From NCBI GenBank assembly GCA_000733355.1, contig JNVV01000002.1, forward strand, positions 2,077,133 to 2,141,132: a stretch of DNA of 64,000 nt, written 5' to 3'. Positions within the stretch are counted from its first letter, which is position 1; each line of letters starts with the position of its first letter. Below the pieces are notes generated by a model, which saw nothing but the letters and a program-made list of their open reading frames with translations, was not told the origin of the DNA and ran no database searches. This document shows positions 31,779-42,557 of the stretch, in pieces. The stretch comes from Falciphora oryzae. Lineage: Eukaryota > Ascomycota > Sordariomycetes > Magnaporthales > Magnaporthaceae. Made by a program: the position numbers and the translations under genes.

Positions 31779-34439
31779 ATGTCGGTGATGCAAGTTGAAG
31801 AGTGTGTATATCCGCCGCCCCATCTGTTTGCCTCCTTCCTCTCGTCTAACCCTGCTCTCTCGTCTCGCTCGCCAGGCTGGTCGCGTACCAGCTGCGCACA
31901 GCATACCTCAACGATGTTGCAGACGGCGTCGGAGAGCGCCTCATCAGCCTGAACGAGGGCTTCCTGAGCTCGGCACCCTTCAAAGCCGCGGGCTGGCGCT
32001 CCAACCCCGCCCATATCAAGCGCACGCACTCGCCTCCCATTCCTACCGCCGTTGCCTCGGAGTACTTCCAGGCCCCTCGTGCGACCGGCCTCACCCTCGA
32101 AGATGACCCGGACGACAACGCCCTGCTGGGTGGCGGGGGCCCTATAGCCCCCAAGCGCGCCCGGCGCCGGAGGGAGCAGATGCAGGAGGACGACGATAGC
32201 AGTGATCTGAGCGACGACAGCGACGAAGAGCCTGAGGGCCGAGCAGCCCAGCAAATAAAATTTGCCAAGATGCCCCTCCGCAACCGTTCCGGCTCGTCCC
32301 CGATCCAAGGCTCCAACCTGCGCCAGTCAACCACCATATCATCACCGCGCGCCGCAGCCCCTAGAAGAGGCTCCCAGTCGGCCCTGGAGACGGTCAAGGA
32401 GAGGGCGCGGCGCGATACCGTGACGAGCAGCGAGGTGTCATCCGAGAACGAGTTTGACGCCTCGGGCTTCCACCGGCAGAGGGAAGCGAGCAGGGCCGGC
32501 GCCAAGACCGTCAGGCTGCAGACGGACCTAGAGCCCGAGACGGAGCCCTCGGGGCCTGGTGTCAAGCGCGTGGGGAGCGAGCCGCTTCCCGAAGAACAGG
32601 AGGACACGGATGCCGCCTCGGACACGTCGTCCGCCTTTGTCGGTAGTATCGACTCGGTGGCGCTGCTTGATCCAGGCGAGAATCCCCAAAAGGCGCCCCA
32701 GAGGACCGTCACCACCCAAATAGTCGGCACCCCGCCCCGCGAGTTTACAAGGTCGTCGACCATCCGCAAGTCACAGGCGCCGATCCACGTCAACAGCAAG
32801 CTGCCACCACCCCGTCCTATGAGCACGGTCCGGCCGCTGAGCATGATACAGCCCAAGAGTCTGCTGTCAGCAGCGCTCAAGGCCAAAAAGAATAAGCCTG
32901 CCGACGCCCTCGAGTCCTTTGCTTCGCTGTCTGGCAAGGGTGAGGCGAGCCCCATCATGCTTCGCATCTATCCGTTCTTCGGAGACAAATCCAGGAAGGA
33001 CCCGATCGAGGTTCTCATCAAGAGGATCGTGCACGAGGGCCAACAGGGCGGCGACCGGCCTGCTGCCGTGTCAGATCTTATCGGCCTGACTCTGTGGATG
33101 TACAGCGAGGAGAAGCGCGAGCCTCCGTTGCCTGCGGACAAGCGGAACCCTAACTGGTGGATGTTGCGCATGGTCGATGACGGCGAGATTGATGATGACT
33201 TCCCGCCACTGGACCGCAAAAAGCAGCTCACGTCGTTCACGACGGCTAATAACCGGGCTGCTCGTGCGCGGTCCAACTCCAAGGTCTACGATGAGTTTGC
33301 CCTGGTGCAAGCGTCGGCGGCAGACTTTGCCGAGAACAAGAAACTCACGCCCCAGGCCGGCGACGACGGCGCCGAGGACGAGGCCGCTGCCACACCCGCC
33401 CCGGCAGCCCAAGAGGACGAGATAACCCCTCGCAACACCCCCCAGCCCAACACATCGGCGCTGCAGCCAGCGGTCCGGGGCGTGGCACTCAATCCCATCA
33501 TCACTACCACCTTCCGCCCCCACGCGCCGCTGGCCGACTCGCCTGCAGCTCCCAACGCCACGCCCAATGCCATCCGGGGCCGGAAAAAGCTACTGCGCAT
33601 CCACATTCACTCTTCAGACACGGCCCCCGGCCAGATGGTTACCCTGGATGTGACGACAGACATGTACCTGGAGGAGATCCTGGACCTGGCCTGCAGGAAA
33701 CGACAGCTGGACAAGGGCAACCACGTGCTCAAGCTGCCGGGCTCGGGTGCTGTGGTGCTACTAGACCGCGAGGTCTCGTCGATCGGCAACGTGGCGGATC
33801 TGGAGCTGCACCGCCGGCGGTTCGCGGCCGACGGCACCTTCACTGCCACGGGCTCGCCAGGGAGCTCGTCGCCCAAGACCATATTCTTTGGCGGCGAATC
33901 AGCCACGCTCAGCGGCAGCGGCCGTCGGAGTAACAATAAAAAGACTGCTGCCGGCGGGTCGGCGGCGCCTATTACGCACCCGCTGGCCCAGCAGACGAGC
34001 AACAACGACGAGGAGGTAGATGACCGGTCCAAGAGGTATATCGTGACGCGCAAGGGCACACTTCGCAACTCCGAGAGGATATTGTCCATCGAGGGCGAGT
34101 ACATACACATTATACCATCATCGGGCGGCAAGGCCTTGGCCGACCTCAGCGGAAAGACCGCCACAGTTCACTTTAGTAACGTGATTGGCGTCAAGGTGTC
34201 TCGGAGGCATCCGGCTGTTGTCAAGGTGAGCTTCTTCTTTTCCATGTTGTCTTGCCTTCTCCAAGGTGTCATTGCCAGTTAAATCCACAGAGCCCCACAA
34301 ACTAACCGTTATGTCTCCTCAGATCTCCGTCTATATCGATTCTGAGAAGACATATGAGCTCGAGGCTAAAACGGCGATCCAAGCGGCCGAGATCCTCTAT
34401 GAGCTCAAGACCAGGATTGCCCCATATAGAGAGGTGTGA
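31779..34439 (+). CDS. SIN1: TORC2 subunit Sin1/Avo1
   Basis: Exons 31779-31801, 31876-34225 and 34323-34439 join in phase into 829 residues. The N-terminal block LVAYQLRTAYLNDVADGVG is the conserved Sin1 start, split from the first eight codons by a 74-bp intron. A long acidic, Ser-rich disordered segment (poly-Asp/Ser near 130-150) leads to the CRIM domain at about 366-456 (IMLRIYPFF, then NWWMLRMVDDGEIDDDFPPL). A Ras-binding-like domain follows at about 581-658 (LRIHIHSSDT, YLEEILDLACRKR, VVLLDREVSS). A PH domain spans 726 to the end (KRYIVTRKGTL, YIDSEKTYELEAK). Sin1 places substrates such as AGC kinases on TORC2 at the plasma membrane. All three modules are intact. Confidence 0.93.
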
Positions 34440-35487
34440 AAAGATGGCCTTGGCAGCAAGCTACTAGTCTCAAGGTGGCAGGTAGGTAGCCTGCATGTAT
34501 GTGCGTTTCTTGTAGTCTAGGATAGCGCCACACAGGTGGGCAGAACAAGTAGCCTGTGGGTCTTCCCGCTGAGACTGCCGCAGAGGCAAGGCTGCATCTC
34601 GCCCGTTTGGGACAAAAGGGGGCGACCTCTGGGGCGAGAGGGAGGTCGAAATAGAGTTGTTTCCACGGGGAAAACGGTTTGTCCCAGCTCAGGGGAAATC
34701 ATGGGACCCACGCCCCTTCGTTTCCCGTGTGCGGCTGCAGGTCGACATGCAGGTCGTTTAATTGGCATGCATGGATATATGCACACCCCCGACATGGATT
34801 TGCATGGGCTGACCCCTTTGAGACGGCACAAGCCAGACGCCCGACCTGGGATAAAGACACATCCAAGACCCCCAGATTTTATGCGGAAGATCTTATTCTG
34901 GGTACCGAAAACCTGTAGGCGATACGTGACGATGTTTCACCAACACACACAATGACGGTGAAAACGAGTAGCCCATGTTTACAGTAACTTTTCCTTTGTT
35001 ATTTACCGTGACACAACAACTAGGCCTCAAGAGATATTGGTCAGCCAGCGCCTGATAGCTATCCGGACCAAACACACCACAAGCGGTCGTGTACATGCAG
35101 CAAGCAACGTCGGATGACAGCCGGGCCTGAAATCACCAACAAAACTGGTTAAGGGACAACTTGGCAAACGACCGCCGTATCATGGGGATTTGTTGTTTAG
35201 GATCTCCTAGTTATCGTAAAGTATTTATCGTGCATTCATGTGCTGCAGCGCGTGTAATCATCGAAGGGCGATGTATGCAACACTTCATGCCAGCTTGATA
35301 TACGTATGAGTTCTAGCAGAAAAAAAAAAAAAAAAAAAAAAAAGACGCCCTGGGTATAGCCGTTTAACGCCTGTAACGAACCATAGCAAATCAATGAAAT
35401 TTCGAACCCCCTCGGAAGCACGAGTCCGTGCTCTCATCCGAACAAAGGACGGGATAAGTCTCGAGGCCACACCTTTGAGGCTCGAGG
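34440..35487. other. Convergent intergenic region with A24 tract
   Basis: 1.05 kb between the stops of SIN1 and the NFKBIL1-like gene. An A24 homopolymer lies at 35320-35343. No coding signal. Confidence 0.5.
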
Positions 35488-36831
35488 TCACGTCTTCGAG
35501 GCCCGAGTCTCGGTCCACAGCTTGTCCACGATTTGGAACACGGTCGTGACGTCCCGCATGAGCGCCTCGTCGACCTTGCCGCCGAGCCGCTGCTGCACCT
35601 TGTCCGGGTGCCACCGGACCCTCTCGTCCTTCAGGCGCGACCTCAGGTCCGTCCTCTTGTCGTCCTGCCCCTCCCCCTCCCCCTCCCCGTCGGCCGTAGC
35701 GGCGACGGCATCGCTGCACCGCGCAAAGAACTCCCGCACCGCCGCCTCGGCGATGTCAGCCCTCCGGCCGCTCTCGACGGGCCACACGTCGGCGGCCGCA
35801 GCAGGCCCATCGCCGCCGACGATGATGCCACCATTGGCCCAGGCGTCGACGTACCGGCGCCACCGGGCCGCCCACGCGAACAGGCGCTTCCGCTCATGGC
35901 CGCGCCGCAGCGACCGGTCCATCTCCTCGGCGAGCCGCCTCTCCCTGCGCGCGCGGCGGCGGCTCTCGTCATCGTCGGCCTCCCTCCTCCGCGCCCGCTC
36001 GGCCCGCTCGCGCTCGCGCCGGTCGCGCGCCTCGGCCAGGCCCGGGTGCGTGTTCTCCCACATCTTGCGGCGCACGTAGTCGGCATACTCGTCCTCCGTC
36101 ATCTGCTCCAGCTCGCCGCCTGCTCCCGGCGGCGGGCCGTACGTGTGGATCGGCTGCCCGTAGACGCCCTCCCAGTAGGCCGCGCCCTCGTCGTCCGCCA
36201 TGGCGTCGAAGAGGGACTCGCGGAAGGCCGCGTCCGCGTCCAGGGGCGGGGGCGCGAACGGGTCCTCGGGCTCCTGCTCTCCCTTTTCCGCCGGCTTCTT
36301 CTTCGCCCTGTCCCTGTGCTCCCGCCGCCGCCGCTTGGACGACCTGTCCTTATCGTGGTCGTCCTCGTGGCGCCGAGACCGGCGGTGGCTGCTGCTGCGG
36401 TGTCCACCGTCATCGTCCCGGTCCGCGGCATCTTCATCGCGATGGCGGCGGCGGCTGCGCGACTTCACACTGAGCAGCGGGTCGTCCATCGAGTAGCGGC
36501 GGTGGCGGCTGCGCTTCTCGGACTTGAAGCGGAACTTGGTGGGCCTTCTGCTCGAGTACGCGCCGTCGGCGGCGCCTCGGTCTGCCGGCTGCGGCGACTC
36601 CTGCTCCGGCCCGCCTTCGCCGTGTCTCTTTCCCGGCTCCGCGGGCCCATAGCCGTCGTCGTCGTCGTGATCGTCTTCATCAGTGCGCTCTGCCCGATGC
36701 TGACGCTCGCGAGTCGCCGGCGGCGATGGAGACGGGTCTTGCTTGTGTGGCGAGACAGGCTGGTCTGGTTCGCGCAGAGGATTGATCGAAGATAGGATGT
36801 GAGCCCGTCTTGACGGGCGATCCCTATCCAT
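35488..36831 (-). CDS. NFKBIL1-like nuclear protein
   Basis: An intronless frame of 447 residues from ATG 36831; the frame continues upstream but has no other ATG. The first 190 residues are strongly charged with alternating Arg/His/Ser and Asp blocks (SRSRRRHRDED, RSSSHRRSRRHEDDHDKD), as in RNA-processing factors. The C-terminal half holds the conserved region of NF-kappa-B inhibitor-like protein 1: AAYWEGVYGQPIHTYGPPP, EYADYVRRKMWENTHP, a long Arg/Glu helix, LFAWAARWRRYVDAWA, RLKDERVRWHPDKVQQRL (J-domain-like) and VFQIVDKLW. Human NFKBIL1 is linked to mRNA splicing. The fungal proteins are uncharacterised and lack ankyrin repeats, as here. A nuclear RNA-related role is inferred from the RS-like region. 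Confidence 0.8.
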   Translation of the reverse strand: MDRDRPSRRAHILSSINPLREPDQPVSPHKQDPSPSPPATRERQHRAERTDEDDHDDDDGYGPAEPGKRHGEGGPEQESPQPADRGAADGAYSSRRPTKFRFKSEKRSRHRRYSMDDPLLSVKSRSRRRHRDEDAADRDDDGGHRSSSHRRSRRHEDDHDKDRSSKRRRREHRDRAKKKPAEKGEQEPEDPFAPPPLDADAAFRESLFDAMADDEGAAYWEGVYGQPIHTYGPPPGAGGELEQMTEDEYADYVRRKMWENTHPGLAEARDRRERERAERARRREADDDESRRRARRERRLAEEMDRSLRRGHERKRLFAWAARWRRYVDAWANGGIIVGGDGPAAAADVWPVESGRRADIAEAAVREFFARCSDAVAATADGEGEGEGQDDKRTDLRSRLKDERVRWHPDKVQQRLGGKVDEALMRDVTTVFQIVDKLWTETRASKT

Positions 36832-37719
36832 GTTGCATGGGCCGTCGACGTCGATGGATGTTTGTTGTCGGCCGAGAAGGAGGACTGGCGACAAGTGACG
36901 TATTTCTACGTGGTATGCCTGTGATAAACTACCTCCACTAGGCACCTGTGCAGGCACCACTGAGCATCGAAGACTTGCGCCCCACCACGATCAATGCTTT
37001 TGACTACCTAGGTAGGTACCTACGCCCAATCTATGCCAATTCACAGAAGCCCAGGTACCCTTCACAGGGCTCGAGTGCCTTTAGATGCAGTGCGCTAAAC
37101 GACCCACATTTTATCCCTGTTTGTCGATTTTTGCTGGCTGACAAGCATCTAGGAACAGTACTCGAGGGATATGCTCGACAATGGCAAATGGAAGATAATG
37201 CGATTATACAGAGAAAAAAAAAAAGGTCATCCTCTTAATTGTAGCGCACAGGCATCTACCTCTATACTCCGTAGAAAAAGGGCTCTGGTAAATACCAAGT
37301 CGTTTGGCTGGGGTATAATCCCTTTGCCCATTGCACCTCGCTCTCAGTAACACATCATGGCTGCTAGCCAACACGACATAGGCACAAAACGTTGCACAGA
37401 TGGTGACGAACGATTGCTTCCTGAACCCATTCCCTATTTTACGCACCGATACCACATGGTGCCAGATTCATGGGATTATTGGTGAAGAATTCATCACTAA
37501 AAGTAAAAAGTCCAAGCAATATGCATCAAACAACCGGCAAACGCCCTGCGCCATCCATAACGTGCACAACCATCAACCCCAACGCCATGATACCCGAGGG
37601 CTCCCGCCCTGCAAAAAAAGAAAAAAAAATCAGAGACGTCGTCATATCCTTGACTAAAAACAAAAAAGAAAGATAATAAAAATCTACAAGAAACAACCAC
37701 GCTTTCTCGATTAGACGTA
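36832..37719. other. Intergenic with overlapping short palindromes
   Basis: About 0.9 kb upstream of the NFKBIL1-like gene and downstream of the repeat protein. It contains two overlapping 12-bp palindromes at 37004-37023 and A-rich tracts near 37210-37680. Confidence 0.5.
37004..37023. repeat. Two overlapping 12-bp palindromes (TAGGTA type)
   Basis: CTACCTAGGTAG at 37004-37015 and GTAGGTACCTAC at 37012-37023 are each perfect palindromes and overlap by four bases. Related TAGGTA-rich words recur elsewhere in intergenic DNA of the window (8629, 53070). Confidence 0.85.
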
Positions 37720-39687
37720 CTAGGAAACAGGGATGGTCCTCTCCGATAGGCGTATCTTGACAATGCCCTCCATCATCGGTTCCTTGCAAACCGCACTGAT
37801 AGCCTCGTCCCAGCTTTTCGCGCTGCTCACAGTCACGAAGCCGGACGGGGTGAGAATCTCGATCACGGGCTTGAAGCCTATGGCTAAGCAGTAGTTGTGG
37901 ACTTTCGAGAAGCCGGCTTTCTGTAGTCCGTCCTTGTTGCGAAGGTTGAGCACGGGCATCCTGCGGCTCGAGTCGGGATCGACGAACCAGATCGAGTAGG
38001 TCAGCTTGGCGAGCGGGGGCGGCCCGGGGGTTCTGAGCTTCTGCGTCCCATTTCCGGGCTGCTCAAGTTCCTGGGGCTGAGCGGGCTGTTTGCTGGGACG
38101 CCTGGACTGCTCGAGATTTGTGATTTCCGCGAGAGGTGCGGGCTTTCCGAGGGTTGTAGGCAGCCCCAAAGGCGCGATCTGCCTGGCGGCTGTATGATGA
38201 TCACAAGCCTTCGTTTGCTGGGGAGTCGTGGAAGGTGTGGCGCCGGGTTGCTTGCCGGGGGGTCTGGCATCCTTGAGGGTTGTTACCGACTGCTCGAGAG
38301 GCTCGGGCTCGTTGCTAGGAGGCGTGGGCTCCTGGACGGCTGTAACATCCCCGAGAACTATGGGTTGCTCGAAATACCCGGGCTGATTGGGCGTTGGAAG
38401 GCGTCCGAACCTTGTGTAAAACTTCGAAGCCGTAGCCCGCTCGAAATCTGTAGCATTCTCTAAAGCGCCGGAATGCCTCAAAGCCGCGGCATTCTCGAAA
38501 GCCGTCTGCTTGAGGGGGGCCGTCTGCTTGGGGAAAGCCGTCTGCTTGAGGGGGCCCGTCTGCTTGAGGAAAGCCGTCTGCTTGAGCCGCTTCTTGCGAG
38601 GGTCTGATATATCGCTTCCACCACGCTTCCTCGCCAAAGTTCCAACAGGCTCTATTATGAAAGTCGTCATCTGTATGAGCTGCTTGCTGGGAGCATCCGA
38701 TGTATCGCTTCCACCACGCTCTCCTTCGACAATTGTTGTCTGTATAGGCTGCTTGCTGGGAGGATCTGGTTGGCCGCTTCCAACAGGCGCCATTGAAGGA
38801 GTAGTCGTCTGCATAGGCTGCCTTCTGAGATGCTCTAGTCCGTCGCTTCCACCAGACCTCATTGCGAAGGTCGTTGTCTGCGGGGACTGTTTTCTGAGAG
38901 GATCTGGTATGTCGCTTCCGCCAGGCTCCATTGCGAGAGTTGCTGTTTGCATGGACTGCGTGCTATGGGGACATGACCTGTCGCCTCCGCCAGGCTCCAT
39001 TGCGAGAATCGCTGTCTGCATAGGCTGCTTAGCAGAAGGGTCTGGGTTGGCGCTTACACCAAGCTCCGTTTCGAAATGGGCTGGTGTGAGTGACGGATCA
39101 AACTGGAGTTGAAGTTCCAAAGGGGCTTGGTTCTCTTGCTGAGGCACATTGTCCTGCCCTCGCCCCTTCTCTCCCATTGTTTTCTCCGGCCCGCCCTTCT
39201 TGTTCCCTTGCCTCTGGATATTTTGGCGAGCTTTATTTATGACCCTCCTGATGTGGCGGTAAATGAAGACGACAAAACCGCATACCAGCCTAACCAGAAC
39301 AAATGTTAGTCGTAGCCCCACAGCTATTTTAGGAATGGACGAGACCGCTTTTGTAGTACGGGAGCACTTACTTGGAAGAATCATCGGGCCATAAAGGGGA
39401 TACGTAACAGTCATTACTCCCAGAGCCGGCCCTGCCAAAGTATTTCTCGCCTCGGCCGTCGCTCTGAAGGAAGTCAAGAGCAAGGAGGATCATGCGGTGC
39501 TTCTTGTAATCCTTCTCCTCGCAGCTGAGCATTCTCTCCACCTGTACGCTGTACTCCGGAGCTCGCAGGAACGTGTCCAAATCACTCGTCAGGGCCTTGA
39601 TAGAATTCAGGTCAAGGCGCATCTGAGCGCGAAGCTCGGCTGCCGTCATCCCGGAACCTATAGCATAAATCAGTAAGCGGAACTCAA

Positions 39688-39722
<35 letters not shown>

Positions 39723-40759
39723 GGAAAGAAATAGACAGCCAAGTGTGCAAGAAAGAAAGGAGAAAATAGCGAAAACGGCATACTCAGTTTGATACGGTTG
39801 ACGAGGATCTTCGGGTCGTCCTCGGGCCTATCTATCCGTCGAGGAAGCTTGGGCACTACCCGGTACTCTCTGACCGGGCCCCGGGGCTCGCGGGCAGTAT
39901 TCAGTGATAGAGCAGGCGCACTCGACGTCGTGTGGACTTGCCCGATGCTGAATGGGTCGTGGAAAGTGCTGTCTACCTGTTGAGCATCGAACCCAAGATC
40001 GAACCCGAGACTGAGGCTAGGGTCGAAATTAAGATCGAGACCGAGGCCGAGGCTAGGATCGAACTCAAGATCAGAACCGAAGACCTGATCCACGGAGCCA
40101 AGGGCAAGCTCCGGGTTAAAGGAGCCGACGATATCGTCCGGACATGCTTGATCGTCACGGGCGGGTCCTGATTCTGACGTTGCAAAGTCAACTAGGGGAT
40201 CTTGCGGCAGCCCGAGCTCGACGTCATTGAGCTCGGCTTCCAACAACCTGGTGAGTTCCAGGTCGTCCACACCAAGAAGGCTGTGGCCGTCAAACTGAAG
40301 TTCGTCTTGGGTACTAACGTCAGATTGTCCCGGAGCACGCGCGCCTCCAGGATATAGTGTTGGGAAAGTAAGCTGCGGCTCTGGACTCTGGGACGCTCCC
40401 GGTGTGAGGACGGGAGGAAGACAGAGAGCGGCCGTGGGAGGTGGGGGCGCCGGCATGGGCAGTGCCAGCGACGGTGGCGGCGACAGCGACTTCTGCGCTG
40501 GCTGCGATGTTTCGCGGGAGGGGGGAGGCAGAGATGGAAAGGTCAAGACGGACGGAGTGGCGCTCGTCGGCGTGGGGGGCGATACAGACGACGTGGTGTC
40601 CATAAAGAGGGACTCCAGATCATCGCCCGCATCTCCATCACCAAAGAGCGATGCGCAGTCGCCGTCAGAGCCAGTGCCACCTCCACCTGCGCCTCCGAAG
40701 AGAGAGTCGCAGTCATCATCGTCGCAGCTTTCAGCCGCCTGATGGTCAGAGAGAGCCAT
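37720..40759 (-). CDS. Large repeat-containing protein of unknown function, 943 aa
   Basis: I do not recognise this protein. Exons 40759-39784, 39657-39372 and 39289-37720 join in phase (A|GT, then AA|G) to 943 residues. Residues 1-60 hold three acidic units ending in SLFG or SLFM. Residues 200-270 have a periodic DPSLxLGxDL pattern. Exon 2 encodes a helical segment (ELRAQMRLDLNSIKALTSDLD, no domain identified). Exon 3 starts LVCGFVVFIYRH, continues with a basic stretch, then seven 23-residue repeats of consensus GGSDxxDPxxKQPxQTTT, then five hexapeptides of KQTAFL type. The last 90 residues are ordered again (SIWFVDPDSSRRMPVLNL to VKIRL). Exon 2 could instead end at a TAA directly at the donor, making two genes, but both splice phases fit one gene. 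Location and role are unknown. Confidence 0.65.
38501..38590. repeat. 18-bp tandem array, five copies
   Basis: GCCGTCTGCTTG or CCCGTCTGCTTG recurs at 38501, 38519, 38537, 38555 and 38573, exactly 18 bp apart. It encodes the hexapeptide repeat KQTAFL/KQTGPL in the 943-residue protein. Confidence 0.95.
38591..39085. repeat. 69-bp tandem array, seven diverged copies
   Basis: The anchor CGCTTCC/CGCCTCC lies at 38613, 38706, 38775, 38844, 38913, 38982 and 39051. Spacing is 69 bp, except one unit lengthened by 24 bp. Each unit encodes 23 residues. Copies have diverged in sequence but the frame is preserved, so the array is under coding constraint. Confidence 0.93.
39688..39722. repeat. T11/A24 tract in an intron
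   Basis: Eleven T followed directly by 24 A inside intron 1 of the 943-residue protein gene (39658-39783); it can fold into an A-T hairpin. Confidence 0.9.
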
Positions 40760-41531
40760 GGTGGCTCGAAAAGATTAAAATAGTCGCAGGTGTTCTAGCA
40801 TGACCCTGAGAGGCCGACACGCGTTGCGTGATGCCATAAGTGATGCTAACCACCCGGGAGTTGAAGTTGAGCGGGATCAATGTGAGTTTGGATCTCCCGA
40901 CTCTCTGCCCGTGCAGGCAGCAACCAGAAAAGAAAAAAAAAAAAATGACTGAATTCTTGGGATGCGGGGCGGGCTCGCAGCGATAGGGCGGCACGATTGT
41001 GGGGCTGGCGCCGCATTTACTTGGTGTGCAGCGAAGGATTCAGGAGCTTACAACTTCAACCAAGGGCTCAATAGGTCTGGAAGGTAGGACGTGCAGTCTG
41101 GTTCCTCCGGTATATACAAACTGAGATTAATTGGTATCTCTCACTCGGTTGTTTTAGGTATGAACATGTGCGAATAGCTGCCATCTCTGGTTAGCACTAA
41201 GTTTCTCTGCTCCTCAAACCTCTGTTGACTGGCCCACGCGTAGCGTGGGAACGGGCGATGGAAGAGACGTTGGCACAAGGCAGGAGCCGACCACACACAT
41301 GCCAATCAAGAACGCCCACCGTCCATATGAGGAACGCAATATCAAACCCTGAGACCTCAGCCTCGCACAACTCTCGATTCCTCGCGCCCCTGTTGCCAGA
41401 GTGAACCTAGGATTTCCACCAAAAGCGAATGACTCTCCACCTTCGAATACATTATTGGTCGTTCCCGTTGACATCTGATTCTTTCTTTTTTTTTTAAGCT
41501 CAAATCTATTCCCCCGCAAAAAAAAAGTCCA
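40760..41531. promoter_or_regulatory. Divergent promoter region
   Basis: 772 bp between the starts of the 943-residue protein and the N-terminal methyltransferase. Contains A-rich tracts at 40930 and 41486; no coding signal. Confidence 0.5.
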
Positions 41532-42423
41532 ATGGCCAGCACCCCAGCGGACCCGGCCTCTGTGCAGGCCGCAGACTCGTTCATCAATACAGACGATGGC
41601 AGACAATACTGGGAGGCCGTAAGCGCCGATCTGGACGGCATGCTGGGCGGCTTTCCCTACGTCTCCAAGGTCGACCTGCAGGGCTCCAAGAACTTCCTCG
41701 CCAAGCTAGGAATCGGCGCAAAGCAGGGCCTGCGGACGCTTGAATCTGCCTTGGAGGGAGGCGCCGGGTGAGCACATCCCAGTGGCCGGTCATCTTCTAT
41801 CCTTCGCCTCGGATCAAAGCTGGCTACGGAGACAAGCAACCGACGCTGACTGCTACCCCCATATCCTCACGCCACACAGCATCGGGAGAATCACCAAGGG
41901 TCTCCTCCTGGACATTGCGAAGAACGTGGACGTGGTAGAGCCCATCGCCAAGTTCACAGCCTCCCTAGGCGAAGTCGCCGGGGTCAGGAGCGTCTCCAAC
42001 ATCGGATTGGAAGAGTGGGAGCCCGAGGCCGGAGTCATGTATGACCTCGTCTGGACGCAGTGGTGTCTGGGCCACCTCACCGACGATGAGGTCGTCCGAT
42101 ATCTGAAGAGGTGCAAGGCGGCCCTGACGCCTGAGACGGGACTTATCGTGGTCAAGGAGAACCTGGGCTCTGGCGAGGACGATATCTTTGACGAGCTGGA
42201 CAGCAGCGTCACACGGTAGGTCAAGATTGTTGTCAATGGTCAACTTGACGTGAGAGCGTGGGCAGGGCATACACATTCTAACAGAACACTCGATCTGAAA
42301 AATAGGCGCGACAGCAAGTTTCTTGCGCTGTTCGAGGCTGCTGGACTGCAAGTGGTGAGGACCGAGATCCAACGAGGAATGCCCAAAGGGCTGTTCCAAG
42401 TCAAGAGCTACGCACTGCGGTAA
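41532..42423 (+). CDS. TAE1: Alpha-N-methyltransferase of the NTMT1/Tae1 family
   Basis: Exons 41532-41767, 41880-42215 and 42306-42423 join in phase into 229 residues, the usual size. The first intron splits the SAM-binding glycine motif, giving GGAGIGRITKGLLLD. Further signatures are DLVWTQWCLGHLTDDE, the post-motif GLIVVKENLGSGEDDIFDE, and the C-terminal FLALFEAAGLQVVRTEIQ with GLFQVKSYALR. These match human NTMT1 and yeast Tae1, which methylate the alpha-amino group of proteins starting Met-(Ala/Ser/Pro)-Pro-Lys after Met removal, including ribosomal proteins Rpl12 and Rps25. It is expected in cytosol and nucleus. The stop lies only 134 bp from the convergent SMP-30 gene. Confidence 0.92.
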
Positions 42424-42557
42424 AGGGAATCAACCGTGGCAAAAGGGAAACCACTGTTTCTTATATATATGGCCTAGGTAATTACATGAGGACTTTATCC
42501 GCCTCGAGCCCCTTTTATAGTCAGAAAGTAGAAAGACCCGCAATCGACTGCGGCTTC

